Assembly (NCBI GenBank): GCA_039964455.1
Contig: JBDVXK010000004.1
Coordinates: 124,001 to 188,000, forward strand
Origin: CALJFL01 sp039964455
Lineage (GTDB): Bacteria > Pseudomonadota > Gammaproteobacteria > Pseudomonadales > Halieaceae
Direction of reading: 5' to 3'
Length of the DNA: 64,000 nucleotides
Numbering within the stretch: the stretch's first letter is position 1; every line of letters begins with the position of its first letter. Below the pieces are notes generated by a model, which had not been told where the DNA came from, did not search any database, and saw only the letters and a list, made by a program, of their open reading frames with translations. Both the position numbers and the translations under genes were made by a program. This document shows positions 34,661 to 42,700 of this stretch, in pieces.

Positions 34661-34669
34661 AATACCAGC

Positions 34670-35896
34670 TTATTTGTGCAAGACCACCTGCAGGTCTTTG
34701 TAGCCCATAACAAAATTGGACTCCACCCGCTCGGGCTCCGCCAGCACTTCAATGTCACTAAAGCGTGCCAGCAATTCTTCCCACAGTATGCGCAACTGCA
34801 TTTCGCCCAGGCGATTGCCCATGCAGCGATGGATGCCAAAACCAAACGAAACGTGGTGTCTGGCTTTTGGCCTATCGACCATAAACTCGTCCGGGTTCTC
34901 GATAACATCGGAATCGCGATTGCCGGAGATATACCACATCACTACCTTGTCGCCTTTCTTGATAGTCTTGCCACCAATTTCAACATCGGTGGTAGCAATG
35001 CGACGCATGTGCGCCAGCGGTGTTTGCCAGCGAATAATCTCAGAGACCATGTTGGGAATCAGTGAGTGGTCTGCTTTCAATTTTTTGAATTGCTCAGGAA
35101 ACTTGTTGAGCGCGTAAACGCCGCCGGACATGGAGTTTCTGGTGGTGTCGTTGCCACCGACAATCAGCAGGATCAGGTTGCCCAGGTACTCCATTGGGTC
35201 CATGTCGCGGGTGTCCGGGTTATGGGCCAACAGCGAAATGAAGTCCATTGCGGGTGGCTCATTGACCCGCCTGTTCCAAACCTCGGTGAAGTAAGCCAGG
35301 CACTCCGTGAGCTTCTCATGCCTTTCCTCAACTGACACGCCGCTCATGCCCACCGCCGGAGTGGAGGTGGCCACGTCTGACCATGTGGTCAGCTTGAGGC
35401 GATCTTCCTGGGGAATATCAAAGAGCGTTGCAAGCATTCTGCCAGTCAGGTCGATAGACACTTTGTCCACCCAGTTGAAAGGCTCGCCAACCGGCAGATC
35501 GTCGAGAACACTCTGCACGCGGCCGCGGATCAGGCTTTCCCACTCGCTCAGTTGTTTGGGAGCTACTGCGGGTGATACGGCAGCGCGTTGTACATCGTGC
35601 TTGGGGGGGTCCATCGCAATAAATTGCGGTGGCAAAAAGTCCGCATCGGGATCGCCAATGATAATCACCGGCTCTGACGAGAACTCCTGATGATGGGAGT
35701 CTACATACATGATGTCCTGAAAGCGGGTGATAGACCAATAGGGACCAAATTCTTCGCTGTCGACAAAATGGACAGGGTCTTCCTGTCGCAGGCGTTCAAA
35801 GTAGCCCCAGTGTTTGCCGTTCTTGAATAAAGCGGCCCTGCTAGGATCCAGTTCTTCCAGCGGCAGCGAATAGGGATCGGGGATCGGTGCATTCAT
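34670..35896 (-). CDS. Cytochrome P450, CYP153 family (alkane/fatty acid terminal hydroxylase)
   Basis: A soluble P450 of 408 residues. The stretches MDPPKHDVQRAAVSP, LLIVGGNDTTRNSMSGG (243-259, I helix with the acid-alcohol pair), EIIRWQTPLAHMRRI (E286 and R289 form the ExxR pair), VVMWYISGNRD and FGFGIHRCMGNRLGEMQLRI (heme thiolate Cys358) agree closely with CYP153A enzymes, which hydroxylate the terminal carbon of n-alkanes and fatty acids. This assignment is from recalled family sequence, not from a search. The ferredoxin gene lies 10 bases upstream in the same operon. No ferredoxin reductase gene is in the window. Confidence 0.92.
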   Translation of the reverse strand: MNAPIPDPYSLPLEELDPSRAALFKNGKHWGYFERLRQEDPVHFVDSEEFGPYWSITRFQDIMYVDSHHQEFSSEPVIIIGDPDADFLPPQFIAMDPPKHDVQRAAVSPAVAPKQLSEWESLIRGRVQSVLDDLPVGEPFNWVDKVSIDLTGRMLATLFDIPQEDRLKLTTWSDVATSTPAVGMSGVSVEERHEKLTECLAYFTEVWNRRVNEPPAMDFISLLAHNPDTRDMDPMEYLGNLILLIVGGNDTTRNSMSGGVYALNKFPEQFKKLKADHSLIPNMVSEIIRWQTPLAHMRRIATTDVEIGGKTIKKGDKVVMWYISGNRDSDVIENPDEFMVDRPKARHHVSFGFGIHRCMGNRLGEMQLRILWEELLARFSDIEVLAEPERVESNFVMGYKDLQVVLHK

Positions 35897-35906
35897 TATT
35901 CTGTCC

Positions 35907-36227
35907 TCAGTGCTGTGATTCGGGCATACGGACAGTCAGGCCGTCGAGGCTGTCGTCCACGGTGATCTGGCATGACAGGCGGCTGTCTTCAGTAACACCT
36001 TCTGCCAGTTGGAGCATGCTGGTTTCCATGGTTTCGGCCTCGCCCGTCTTTTCTCGCCAGTCACCTTCGATGAAGACGTGGCAGGTCGCACAGGCGCAGC
36101 CGCCGCCGCAGTCGGCGTCGATGCCGGGAACCTCGTTGTCCACGGCAACCTGCATCAGGCTGATGCCATTGTCAGCAGTTACGGTATGCTCGGTTCCGTC
36201 GAATTCGATGTAGGTGATCTGTGGCAC
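35907..36227 (-). CDS. [2Fe-2S] ferredoxin, putidaredoxin type
   Basis: A 106-residue electron carrier for the neighbouring P450. The cluster ligands are Cys40, Cys46 and Cys49 (DADCGGGCACATCHVF) and Cys86 (SRLSCQITV), spacing as in putidaredoxin and adrenodoxin. An extra Cys44 sits inside the loop. The P450 gene follows after 10 bases with an AGGACAG ribosome site, so the pair is likely co-transcribed and made together. Confidence 0.94.
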   Translation of the reverse strand: MPQITYIEFDGTEHTVTADNGISLMQVAVDNEVPGIDADCGGGCACATCHVFIEGDWREKTGEAETMETSMLQLAEGVTEDSRLSCQITVDDSLDGLTVRMPESQH

Positions 36228-36383
36228 AGGCTAGTCCTCAATGGTTGGTGAAAGAAGCACTTTAACGAAATCCCAAGTGCGGTGTGAGTCAGTATTTGAC
36301 AATATATTGGTTATTTAGTGACACACTGGCTCGGTAACTTATCACCGTACCCTGGAGTCTCTTTTTTCTGGCTGCGGGCGAGG

Positions 36384-38060
36384 CTAAGCGACCTCTATCA
36401 GGAATAATGGCTCACCTTCTCGCATCCTGTCACCGGCCGCCTCAATCTGCTCTGCAAACCGGTCTTCAATCTGGTCCCGCTTGAGCTTCAGCGTGTGCGT
36501 CAAAAAGCCGTTTTCCTGCGCCCACGGTGTGTTTGACAGAATGAGTGCGCCAATGCGCTCGTGCTTGTCCAACGAGCTGTTGAGCTGCGCGCAGTGCTCC
36601 AGTAGTTCGTTGTGAAGCTCATTCTTATTCATTGAGGCGACAGCCTCAGCCGGCACTACCAGCATTACGGTCTGGGCGAGACCCAGACCGGTCAAGCAGA
36701 CCTGCTCAGCACAGGGTGTCTCGATAAAACGACCCTCGATAGGGGCTGGCGCCACGTACTTGCCCTTTGCTGTTTTGAAAATTTCCTTGACCCTGCCGGT
36801 GATGAACAGATGGCCTTCCTCATCGACATAGCCGCGGTCGCCGGTATGTACCCAGCCATCGGTGTCGAATGTTTCAGCGGTTTTATCCGGCGCCTTGTAA
36901 TAACCCATGGCGGTTCCCGGGGCACGGCTCATGATCTCACCATCGTCGGCAATGCGTATTTCGACGCCGTGACCCGCCTGACCAATTGAGCCGGTTTTCC
37001 GCTTTCCTTTTCGGTTGATCGAGATCGGTAAGATTTCTGACTGGCCGTAGCCATCGTGCAGCTCAATGCCCATCTCTTCGTACCAGCGCTTTAGTGGAAC
37101 CGGTGTTGGCGCTGTAGATGTCATTATGAACTCCGCATCGGTCAGGCCCAGAAACCCTTGAACTTTTTGTCTGGTCGCCGCAATAGTTGCCTGGTCTGCA
37201 CCTTCCAGCGCCTTTGGCTCCGTAACATGTGCAAACACGGCCTGCTGCAGTTTCTCCCAAATTCTCGGAACGCCCAGAATATAGTTGGGCCTTGCGTGGC
37301 TCAGATCCTTCAGGAAGGTCGCCTGATTTTCATTGAAATAAACGGTGCCTCCGAAGGTAAGTGCATTGAATTCGACCACCACCCGCTCACCCAGATGCGC
37401 TAGCGGTAAAAAGGAGAAAAAGCGACCGGCTGGTTTGGCGTCGAAGGCGAGACCAACGCCTCGGCTTGCTTCGCGCAGCGTCTGCAGCGAATGCATGACT
37501 CCCTTGGGTCTGCCGGTTGTACCGGAGGTAAACACGATTGTGGCAAGTTCGGAGTCGTCCGGGAAAGTCGCCGCTGGTGCCTGTTCTCCCGACCTAAGTA
37601 ATTGGCTCCAATCAATAGAGCCATCAACCTCTGGTGCACCCGGTAGGCGCACTACCGTAATTCCGGGTTTGAAAGAGTCGCGTACCTCGCTCCAATTATC
37701 TGCAGCCCCGAGAAAGAGCAAGTCTATGTCGACGAAATCGGCGATGTACTCGATGGCTTCGGAATTCATTGTGGTGAACAGGGGGACCACCACGTGGCCG
37801 GAGAACATGATCGCGACATCCGCCAGCATCCAATGGGCACAGTTTTCCGACAATAACCCTACGCGCCTGCCTTTAGGCTCACCCAGCTCGGCGGCAACTC
37901 CGGCGGCGGCGGCCTTCACCTGTGCAGCACCCTCCTGCCAGCTGATTGAAGTCTGCAGGTCATTCCATTCTTCAACCAACCAGGGTACATCGGGTTGATG
38001 TGAGGCCCAGTGCTCCAGATCGTCCAGCAGTGTTTGCCGGCTCTCAGCTCCACTTTCCAT
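36384..38060 (-). CDS. Long-chain acyl-CoA synthetase family protein (AMP-forming)
   Basis: Activates a carboxylic acid to its CoA ester through an acyl-adenylate. The 558-residue protein shows the P-loop IVFTSGTTGRPKGVMHS (175-191), the adenylate motif HDGYGQSE and GWVHTGDRGYVDEEGHLFI. The overall form is that of long-chain (FadD15-like) synthetases. It lies 156 bases upstream of the ferredoxin-P450 pair on the same strand: the P450 would make an omega-hydroxy acid or alcohol and this enzyme would activate the acid. The chain length is not known. Confidence 0.88.
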   Translation of the reverse strand: MESGAESRQTLLDDLEHWASHQPDVPWLVEEWNDLQTSISWQEGAAQVKAAAAGVAAELGEPKGRRVGLLSENCAHWMLADVAIMFSGHVVVPLFTTMNSEAIEYIADFVDIDLLFLGAADNWSEVRDSFKPGITVVRLPGAPEVDGSIDWSQLLRSGEQAPAATFPDDSELATIVFTSGTTGRPKGVMHSLQTLREASRGVGLAFDAKPAGRFFSFLPLAHLGERVVVEFNALTFGGTVYFNENQATFLKDLSHARPNYILGVPRIWEKLQQAVFAHVTEPKALEGADQATIAATRQKVQGFLGLTDAEFIMTSTAPTPVPLKRWYEEMGIELHDGYGQSEILPISINRKGKRKTGSIGQAGHGVEIRIADDGEIMSRAPGTAMGYYKAPDKTAETFDTDGWVHTGDRGYVDEEGHLFITGRVKEIFKTAKGKYVAPAPIEGRFIETPCAEQVCLTGLGLAQTVMLVVPAEAVASMNKNELHNELLEHCAQLNSSLDKHERIGALILSNTPWAQENGFLTHTLKLKRDQIEDRFAEQIEAAGDRMREGEPLFLIEVA

Positions 38061-38214
38061 TGTTGGAACTCCTTATTTTATTATTGCTATGACCGGCGCT
38101 CGCTTGCTTGAAAGTCTCCATGCACGCACTGACGTGGCGCAAGTCCGATATGTATCAAAGTATAGTAAGGATTAATAGCCTGTCGAGAGTAAGCGGCAGG
38201 GCGGGGTGCCATTA

Positions 38215-39006
38215 TCAGCTTTTGTTGAAAACCGGCGGACGCTTCTCAAGAAACGCCATGATGCCTTCGGTCGCATCGGCCGTACCCATGGTGGCGTGAA
38301 CCCCTTCCCGTTCTGACAAAAGAAGCTCTTCCAGGGTCTTGTGTTCACAATCGTGAAGCGAGTCCAGCACGGCCTTGACTGCTAATCTGGGTTGAGCAGC
38401 CAGTTCTTCGGCCAACGCGATGGCCTTGTCTTTAAGCTGTTCTACAGGCCAGATCGCGGATACCAGGCCAATTTTCAGCGCCTCTTCCCCATCGATTTTT
38501 CGGCCTCTCAAAATCATGTCCAGTGCGTGGTTGCGACCAACACACTTTGCCAATCGGGCCGAGCCGCCCCAGGCCGGCACCGAGCCCAGATCCATTTCAG
38601 GTAGGCCGATTTGGGCGCCCTGATCTGCGGCCAGGCGAAACGTGCAGCCCAGCGGGAGTTCCAGGCCGCCGCCAAGGCAGTAGCCAAACAGGGTGGCAAC
38701 AGACGGCTTGCCCATTGCTTCGATTCTGGCAATCAGTGCAAGACGGCGATCAAAAAAAGCATCGATACTGCCGGCAGCCTCTATCCCCGGGCCCAATTGT
38801 TTTAGGTTCATGCCTACCGAGAAATTGGTATCACCCTTGGCAGTTATGACCAAAGCACGAATAGAGTCGTCGGCTTCGATATCCTCTACGGCGTCCTCCA
38901 GCGCAGCCACATATTCTAGCGACATTCGATTTAGCGGATCGTCATTAGTGGTAAGAATGGCGATTCCGCTATCGCGTTTTTCAATCAGTAAAATGGAATC
39001 AGTCAT
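38215..39006 (-). CDS. Enoyl-CoA hydratase/isomerase family protein
   Basis: Crotonase-fold protein of 263 residues from ATG 39006 (MTDSILLIEKRDSG); the frame opens 57 bases earlier but that extension is not family-like. The oxyanion-hole segments are NFSVGMNLKQLG and YCLGGGLELPLGCT. At the second catalytic position the sequence reads GLPEMDLGSVPAWGGSARL: the family usually has Glu there (PEi.lG..P..GG), and PEMDLG keeps one Glu (E of PEM). It probably hydrates enoyl-CoA, but crotonase-fold enzymes vary in reaction. The acyl-CoA synthetase gene lies 155 bases downstream on the same strand. Confidence 0.87.
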   Translation of the reverse strand: MTDSILLIEKRDSGIAILTTNDDPLNRMSLEYVAALEDAVEDIEADDSIRALVITAKGDTNFSVGMNLKQLGPGIEAAGSIDAFFDRRLALIARIEAMGKPSVATLFGYCLGGGLELPLGCTFRLAADQGAQIGLPEMDLGSVPAWGGSARLAKCVGRNHALDMILRGRKIDGEEALKIGLVSAIWPVEQLKDKAIALAEELAAQPRLAVKAVLDSLHDCEHKTLEELLLSEREGVHATMGTADATEGIMAFLEKRPPVFNKS

Positions 39007-39099
39007 GCTTGTGGCCCTGTGTCGGTGGTGGAGAGTCGGACAGCCGAAAGCGTATCTTTTCAATGGTTGAGCTTCGGCCCTTGCAAAACTATTTTTGAA

Positions 39100-40641
39100 T
39101 CAATAGGCGTCTGCTATACGTTCACACCAGGCTTTGTGTTGCTCCTGATCGCGCATTGGCGCAATCCAGCCGGCCTCGTTGAGCGTTTCACCAACAGCGT
39201 AGCCGATCCAACAATGAAAATATGTGCTTGGATGTACCAGATCCCAAAACACATTGCGGTTGGCGTCCTTGCATATGGATTCTTCATCGGCCAGTAGGCC
39301 CAGGCTCATACCTGAATAGCATCGTTCCTGAATCTCTAGCTGACTGTAGCCTTCCCCCAAAGGGGTTTTCTGCTTGTCGAGTTCGAACCCCAGCTCTTGT
39401 CCACCGATCGCCGGGTCCTGAACGCGAGCCAGCAGCTCGTTCGTATTCAATGACATTACGGCTATTTCCGGATGTTCGGCCTGGAATTTCTCAACCATTT
39501 TTGTGAGGGCGGTATTGTGCCACAGCGTTAATTCACTGAGCCGTTTGGATAGCTCCACGCGTCGTTCTACATCGTTGGTGCCCATTGCCAGCGCAGCATA
39601 GCTGTCGTTATGCAGCACCATGGGCGTAAGCCCAAGGTCGGGTAGCGTCATGACGAGCATGTGTTTCATTCCTGCAGTGCGCAGTTTTTCCAGCTGGTTC
39701 TCGGTTGACTCGATGACCTGCTCAACTGCATTCAAATAGCCTTCTTCTGAAGCCGGGCTGCCAAGGAGTAGGGTGATAGACCTGGAGAATGCCTCCTTGG
39801 AGATGTAATCGTTGGCGCCCGCCCACAGAATGGCGACAGTTTGGTCTGCGTGGCCCAGCGTCCCGCCATTGAGATAGTTATCGACATAGGCATCTATCTG
39901 GTCGGAGATACTGCCGCTGACAAAAAATTGACCGTTGGTGAAGATGCGCTTGCTGAGCTCCTCGTCCTCGAATTGGTACAACTCGCTACTCATGGCTCCA
40001 CCTACTGCATGGTTTTGCACTGCCAGGTCTGCCGAGGCTTCGAGATAGTCTGTCCAGACCGGGCCATTGGAGAAACGACCCAGCCAATAAGGGCGCTTGG
40101 GCACCAGTCTAAGCCTGCGTTTAAGGATGCCGGTATCACTGAGGCTATCGCCGAAAACAATCACCCGTGTAATTTCATCGCGGCCCGACCATTCATCAAA
40201 TAGAAACGAGGTATATACCCCCTCATCATTCTTTGACGTGCGGACAAGGCCAAGGCGGAATTGATCGCCGTCAGATCTTTGCTTAAGTGTGTCGCGGCAG
40301 ACTGCGCGCAGGTGCTTGTAAGGCTCGTCGGGATCCAACGACCACTTCAGGTCAGTGGAGACAACGCGCTTCACCTGAACGAAGCCGTCCTCGAGCTCAC
40401 CCCACAGGTCTATAGTTCCGTTGCCCGGGGTTCTGGCGACTATCCACCCTTTAGGTTTGGCACTTTCCGGGTTGCTACCCTCCTCAGGCCAGGGTTTGAG
40501 CGCAGATTCGCACTGAACGCGCCATGCGCGCTGTTCCTGGATGTGGTCAGTGGCTTCTTCTGGCGATGTGCTCATGGTGCAGCCATAAGCCAGAGAGAAT
40601 AGCATTGTGACCAACAACAGCCGCTGACTATTAATCCGCAT
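39100..40641 (-). CDS. Lipoprotein with GDSL/SGNH hydrolase domain (phospholipase/lipase-like)
   Basis: A 513-residue protein with a lipobox-type signal (SLAYGC, Cys21), a 130-residue N-terminal domain, and an SGNH esterase domain from residue 158: block I VFGDSLSDTG (Ser166), block III LWAGANDYIS, and the catalytic pair in FWDLVHPST (Asp467, His470). The arrangement resembles thermolabile hemolysins and glycerophospholipid-cholesterol acyltransferases, which act on phospholipids at the cell surface. Several Cys outside the lipobox could form disulfides. The start overlaps the end of the upstream DUF885 gene by 11 bases. Confidence 0.86.
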   Translation of the reverse strand: MRINSQRLLLVTMLFSLAYGCTMSTSPEEATDHIQEQRAWRVQCESALKPWPEEGSNPESAKPKGWIVARTPGNGTIDLWGELEDGFVQVKRVVSTDLKWSLDPDEPYKHLRAVCRDTLKQRSDGDQFRLGLVRTSKNDEGVYTSFLFDEWSGRDEITRVIVFGDSLSDTGILKRRLRLVPKRPYWLGRFSNGPVWTDYLEASADLAVQNHAVGGAMSSELYQFEDEELSKRIFTNGQFFVSGSISDQIDAYVDNYLNGGTLGHADQTVAILWAGANDYISKEAFSRSITLLLGSPASEEGYLNAVEQVIESTENQLEKLRTAGMKHMLVMTLPDLGLTPMVLHNDSYAALAMGTNDVERRVELSKRLSELTLWHNTALTKMVEKFQAEHPEIAVMSLNTNELLARVQDPAIGGQELGFELDKQKTPLGEGYSQLEIQERCYSGMSLGLLADEESICKDANRNVFWDLVHPSTYFHCWIGYAVGETLNEAGWIAPMRDQEQHKAWCERIADAY

Positions 40642-42430
40642 GGTTTGTGCCTGCCGCGCTTATTGCAGGATCTGGCTGCATGCGTTGGTTCTGCGCTATC
40701 CACTGGACTATCGAGGTGTTCAGCATGGGCAGCGTCACGCCGCCGAAGCCGACTACCCGGTCGTGGAATGCTCGACGGTCGAAGTCTTTACCTAACTCGT
40801 CTTCGGCGAGTTCTCTTAATCGCTTAATCTCCAACATACCCAACATGTATGACGTGGCCTGACCTGGGTTCGAGATATATCTATCGATATCATTCTCTAT
40901 GTCGCCGGCAGACCAGGCAGTGTTGCTTTTCATATAGTCTATGGCTTTCTGCCGTGACCAGTTTTTGGTGTGTAGTCCGGTATCGATAACCAACCGCGCT
41001 GCACGCGCTCCTTGTTCGGATAGCATACCGAAATAGTCGATGGGGTTATTGTATAGACCGAGCTCATCGGCCAGTCGTTCGGCATAGAGCGCCCAGCCTT
41101 CTGTAAAGCCCGAGTTGCCAAAGTAGCGAGCAGCATCGTGCACCTGCTCCCCAAGCTCTATAGCGATGGCTTTCTGTAGGTGGTGCCCGGGATAGGTCTC
41201 GTGATACAGCGTAGAAATGGCTGTTGCCCTGGAGCGCGTCTGGGGGTTCTTCACCGCGATATAGAAGGTACCGGGACGCGAGCCATCCTTGGACGGTGGC
41301 CAATATTCGCCGATGCCACTCTCTGCGAAATCGGGGTAGGGTTGCACCTCCACATCGGCTACGGGAAGTCTTCCGAAAGCCTCAGCCATGGCAGACTTTG
41401 CCGAAGCCAGTGCACTGACCGAATAATCCAGAACTTCCTCTTCTGAGGAATAAGTGAATTCGGGGTCTGCATTTGCCCTGCGCAAAAAGTTCTCGATACT
41501 GCCGCCACCAAAGTGCTTGTCGATTGAATTCTGCATGTCCTCTCGAATCAACGCGACCTGCTGTAGACCCAGCTGATGAATAATCTCCGGCTCCAGTTTG
41601 ATGGTAGAAAACGAGTGGATCAGTGTTGGGTAGCACTTTGCACCGTCGGGGTTGCCTGCCACAGACAGGTTTTCGCGAGCGGCTTGCAGGTAGAAGCCTT
41701 CAATGAAAGTGGCATAGCGCCGCAAAGCAGGAACGATATCCTCGTTATAGATTTCCTGTACGGCGTCCTCAAAGTCCTGGTCATCTGAGCGCTTCCCAGG
41801 GCTGAGAAAAATAGAGTCCTCCTTTATCAAGGACCTCACCTGTTCTGGCACCTTGGTGACTGTTACCCGGGGTGAACTGAAGCCAAGCGCCAGCCCTCTC
41901 TTCAGGTTTTCAATCTCGGTATCGATAAAAGCAGGAACAGCACTGAGGCGAGTAAGTGCAAGCTGACGCTGTTGCTTCGTTGCAATCGGTTGCACCTTGA
42001 AAACGAAAGGCAGGTTAGTGTGCCAGCTGGTTTCAGTGCTGGCATGCCATAGCTCATTTCTGCAGATGCGCGTGGCCGCCGCGCTCTCCAGCTCCTGCCG
42101 TAAAATGCCATATGTCACCCAGTCCCGACTGCCAACTGTTTCTGGTGGCTGCATGGCTGTGAGTCTGGCAAGCCAGCCATCTTCTTTTGCCTGCCAGGCA
42201 TCCAGGGCCGACAGAGAGTTATCGAAGAGTTGGTCGTGGCGAGCATCCTCCTGGCCAAGAAAGGTGGCCCACTGAGGGTAACGTGCCATGCTTGCAGCCA
42301 CGACTTCATCGGCCAGTGCTTCAAGGGTGTCAGGGTCTGCTGACTGTGCATGGGCACTCTGTCCCATACCCGACAGTGTGGCGGCCAGAATCATTGTCAG
42401 GCTCAGTAGCCGGGTTATCTGAGACATCAT
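40631..42430 (-). CDS. Exported DUF885 family protein (putative metallopeptidase)
   Basis: A 599-residue protein with a signal peptide ending AQSAHAQ. The DUF885 core is recognised from ATAISTLYHETYPGHHLQKA (about residues 398-417), where HETYPGHH resembles a zinc-peptidase HExxH helix, and from GNSGFTEGWALYAERLADEL, the likely third ligand helix. Family members have been proposed as carboxypeptidase-like or dipeptidase enzymes; substrate unknown. It is translated together with the GDSL lipoprotein (11-base overlap), which points to joint use in the envelope or outside the cell. Confidence 0.87.
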   Translation of the reverse strand: MMSQITRLLSLTMILAATLSGMGQSAHAQSADPDTLEALADEVVAASMARYPQWATFLGQEDARHDQLFDNSLSALDAWQAKEDGWLARLTAMQPPETVGSRDWVTYGILRQELESAAATRICRNELWHASTETSWHTNLPFVFKVQPIATKQQRQLALTRLSAVPAFIDTEIENLKRGLALGFSSPRVTVTKVPEQVRSLIKEDSIFLSPGKRSDDQDFEDAVQEIYNEDIVPALRRYATFIEGFYLQAARENLSVAGNPDGAKCYPTLIHSFSTIKLEPEIIHQLGLQQVALIREDMQNSIDKHFGGGSIENFLRRANADPEFTYSSEEEVLDYSVSALASAKSAMAEAFGRLPVADVEVQPYPDFAESGIGEYWPPSKDGSRPGTFYIAVKNPQTRSRATAISTLYHETYPGHHLQKAIAIELGEQVHDAARYFGNSGFTEGWALYAERLADELGLYNNPIDYFGMLSEQGARAARLVIDTGLHTKNWSRQKAIDYMKSNTAWSAGDIENDIDRYISNPGQATSYMLGMLEIKRLRELAEDELGKDFDRRAFHDRVVGFGGVTLPMLNTSIVQWIAQNQRMQPDPAISAAGTNHAD

Positions 42431-42700
42431 GCGTTATGAACCCCGTTCAATAAAAATGTCACTAGCCACCTGTTAGTAAACGTTTGTCCATCGCGATTGT
42501 GTGTCGACAAGGCGAAGCGCGATTATTTCGCGCCTGTTGCAGCATGGCAAGCACGAGGGCCCAATACGCCTAGGCGGCGAGCCAGGTGCCGCATCTGGTC
42601 ATGCAAAAATGGCCCTATCGGGTACTTCAATTGCCCGGCATTACCGCCACCATGTAAAAATGTGGGGCGTGCAATAATCGAGCGGGCAGGGTGGGAGAAT
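42431..42700. other. 270-base divergent region between DUF885 and the secreted beta-rich protein
   Basis: No gene supported, although a reading frame runs through it without stop from 42497. It holds a GC hairpin (GCGCGA, 42517-42522, with TCGCGC, 42528-42533, loop TTATT), which could be an operator. GGGAG (42693-42697) precedes the ATG at 42701. Confidence 0.45.
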
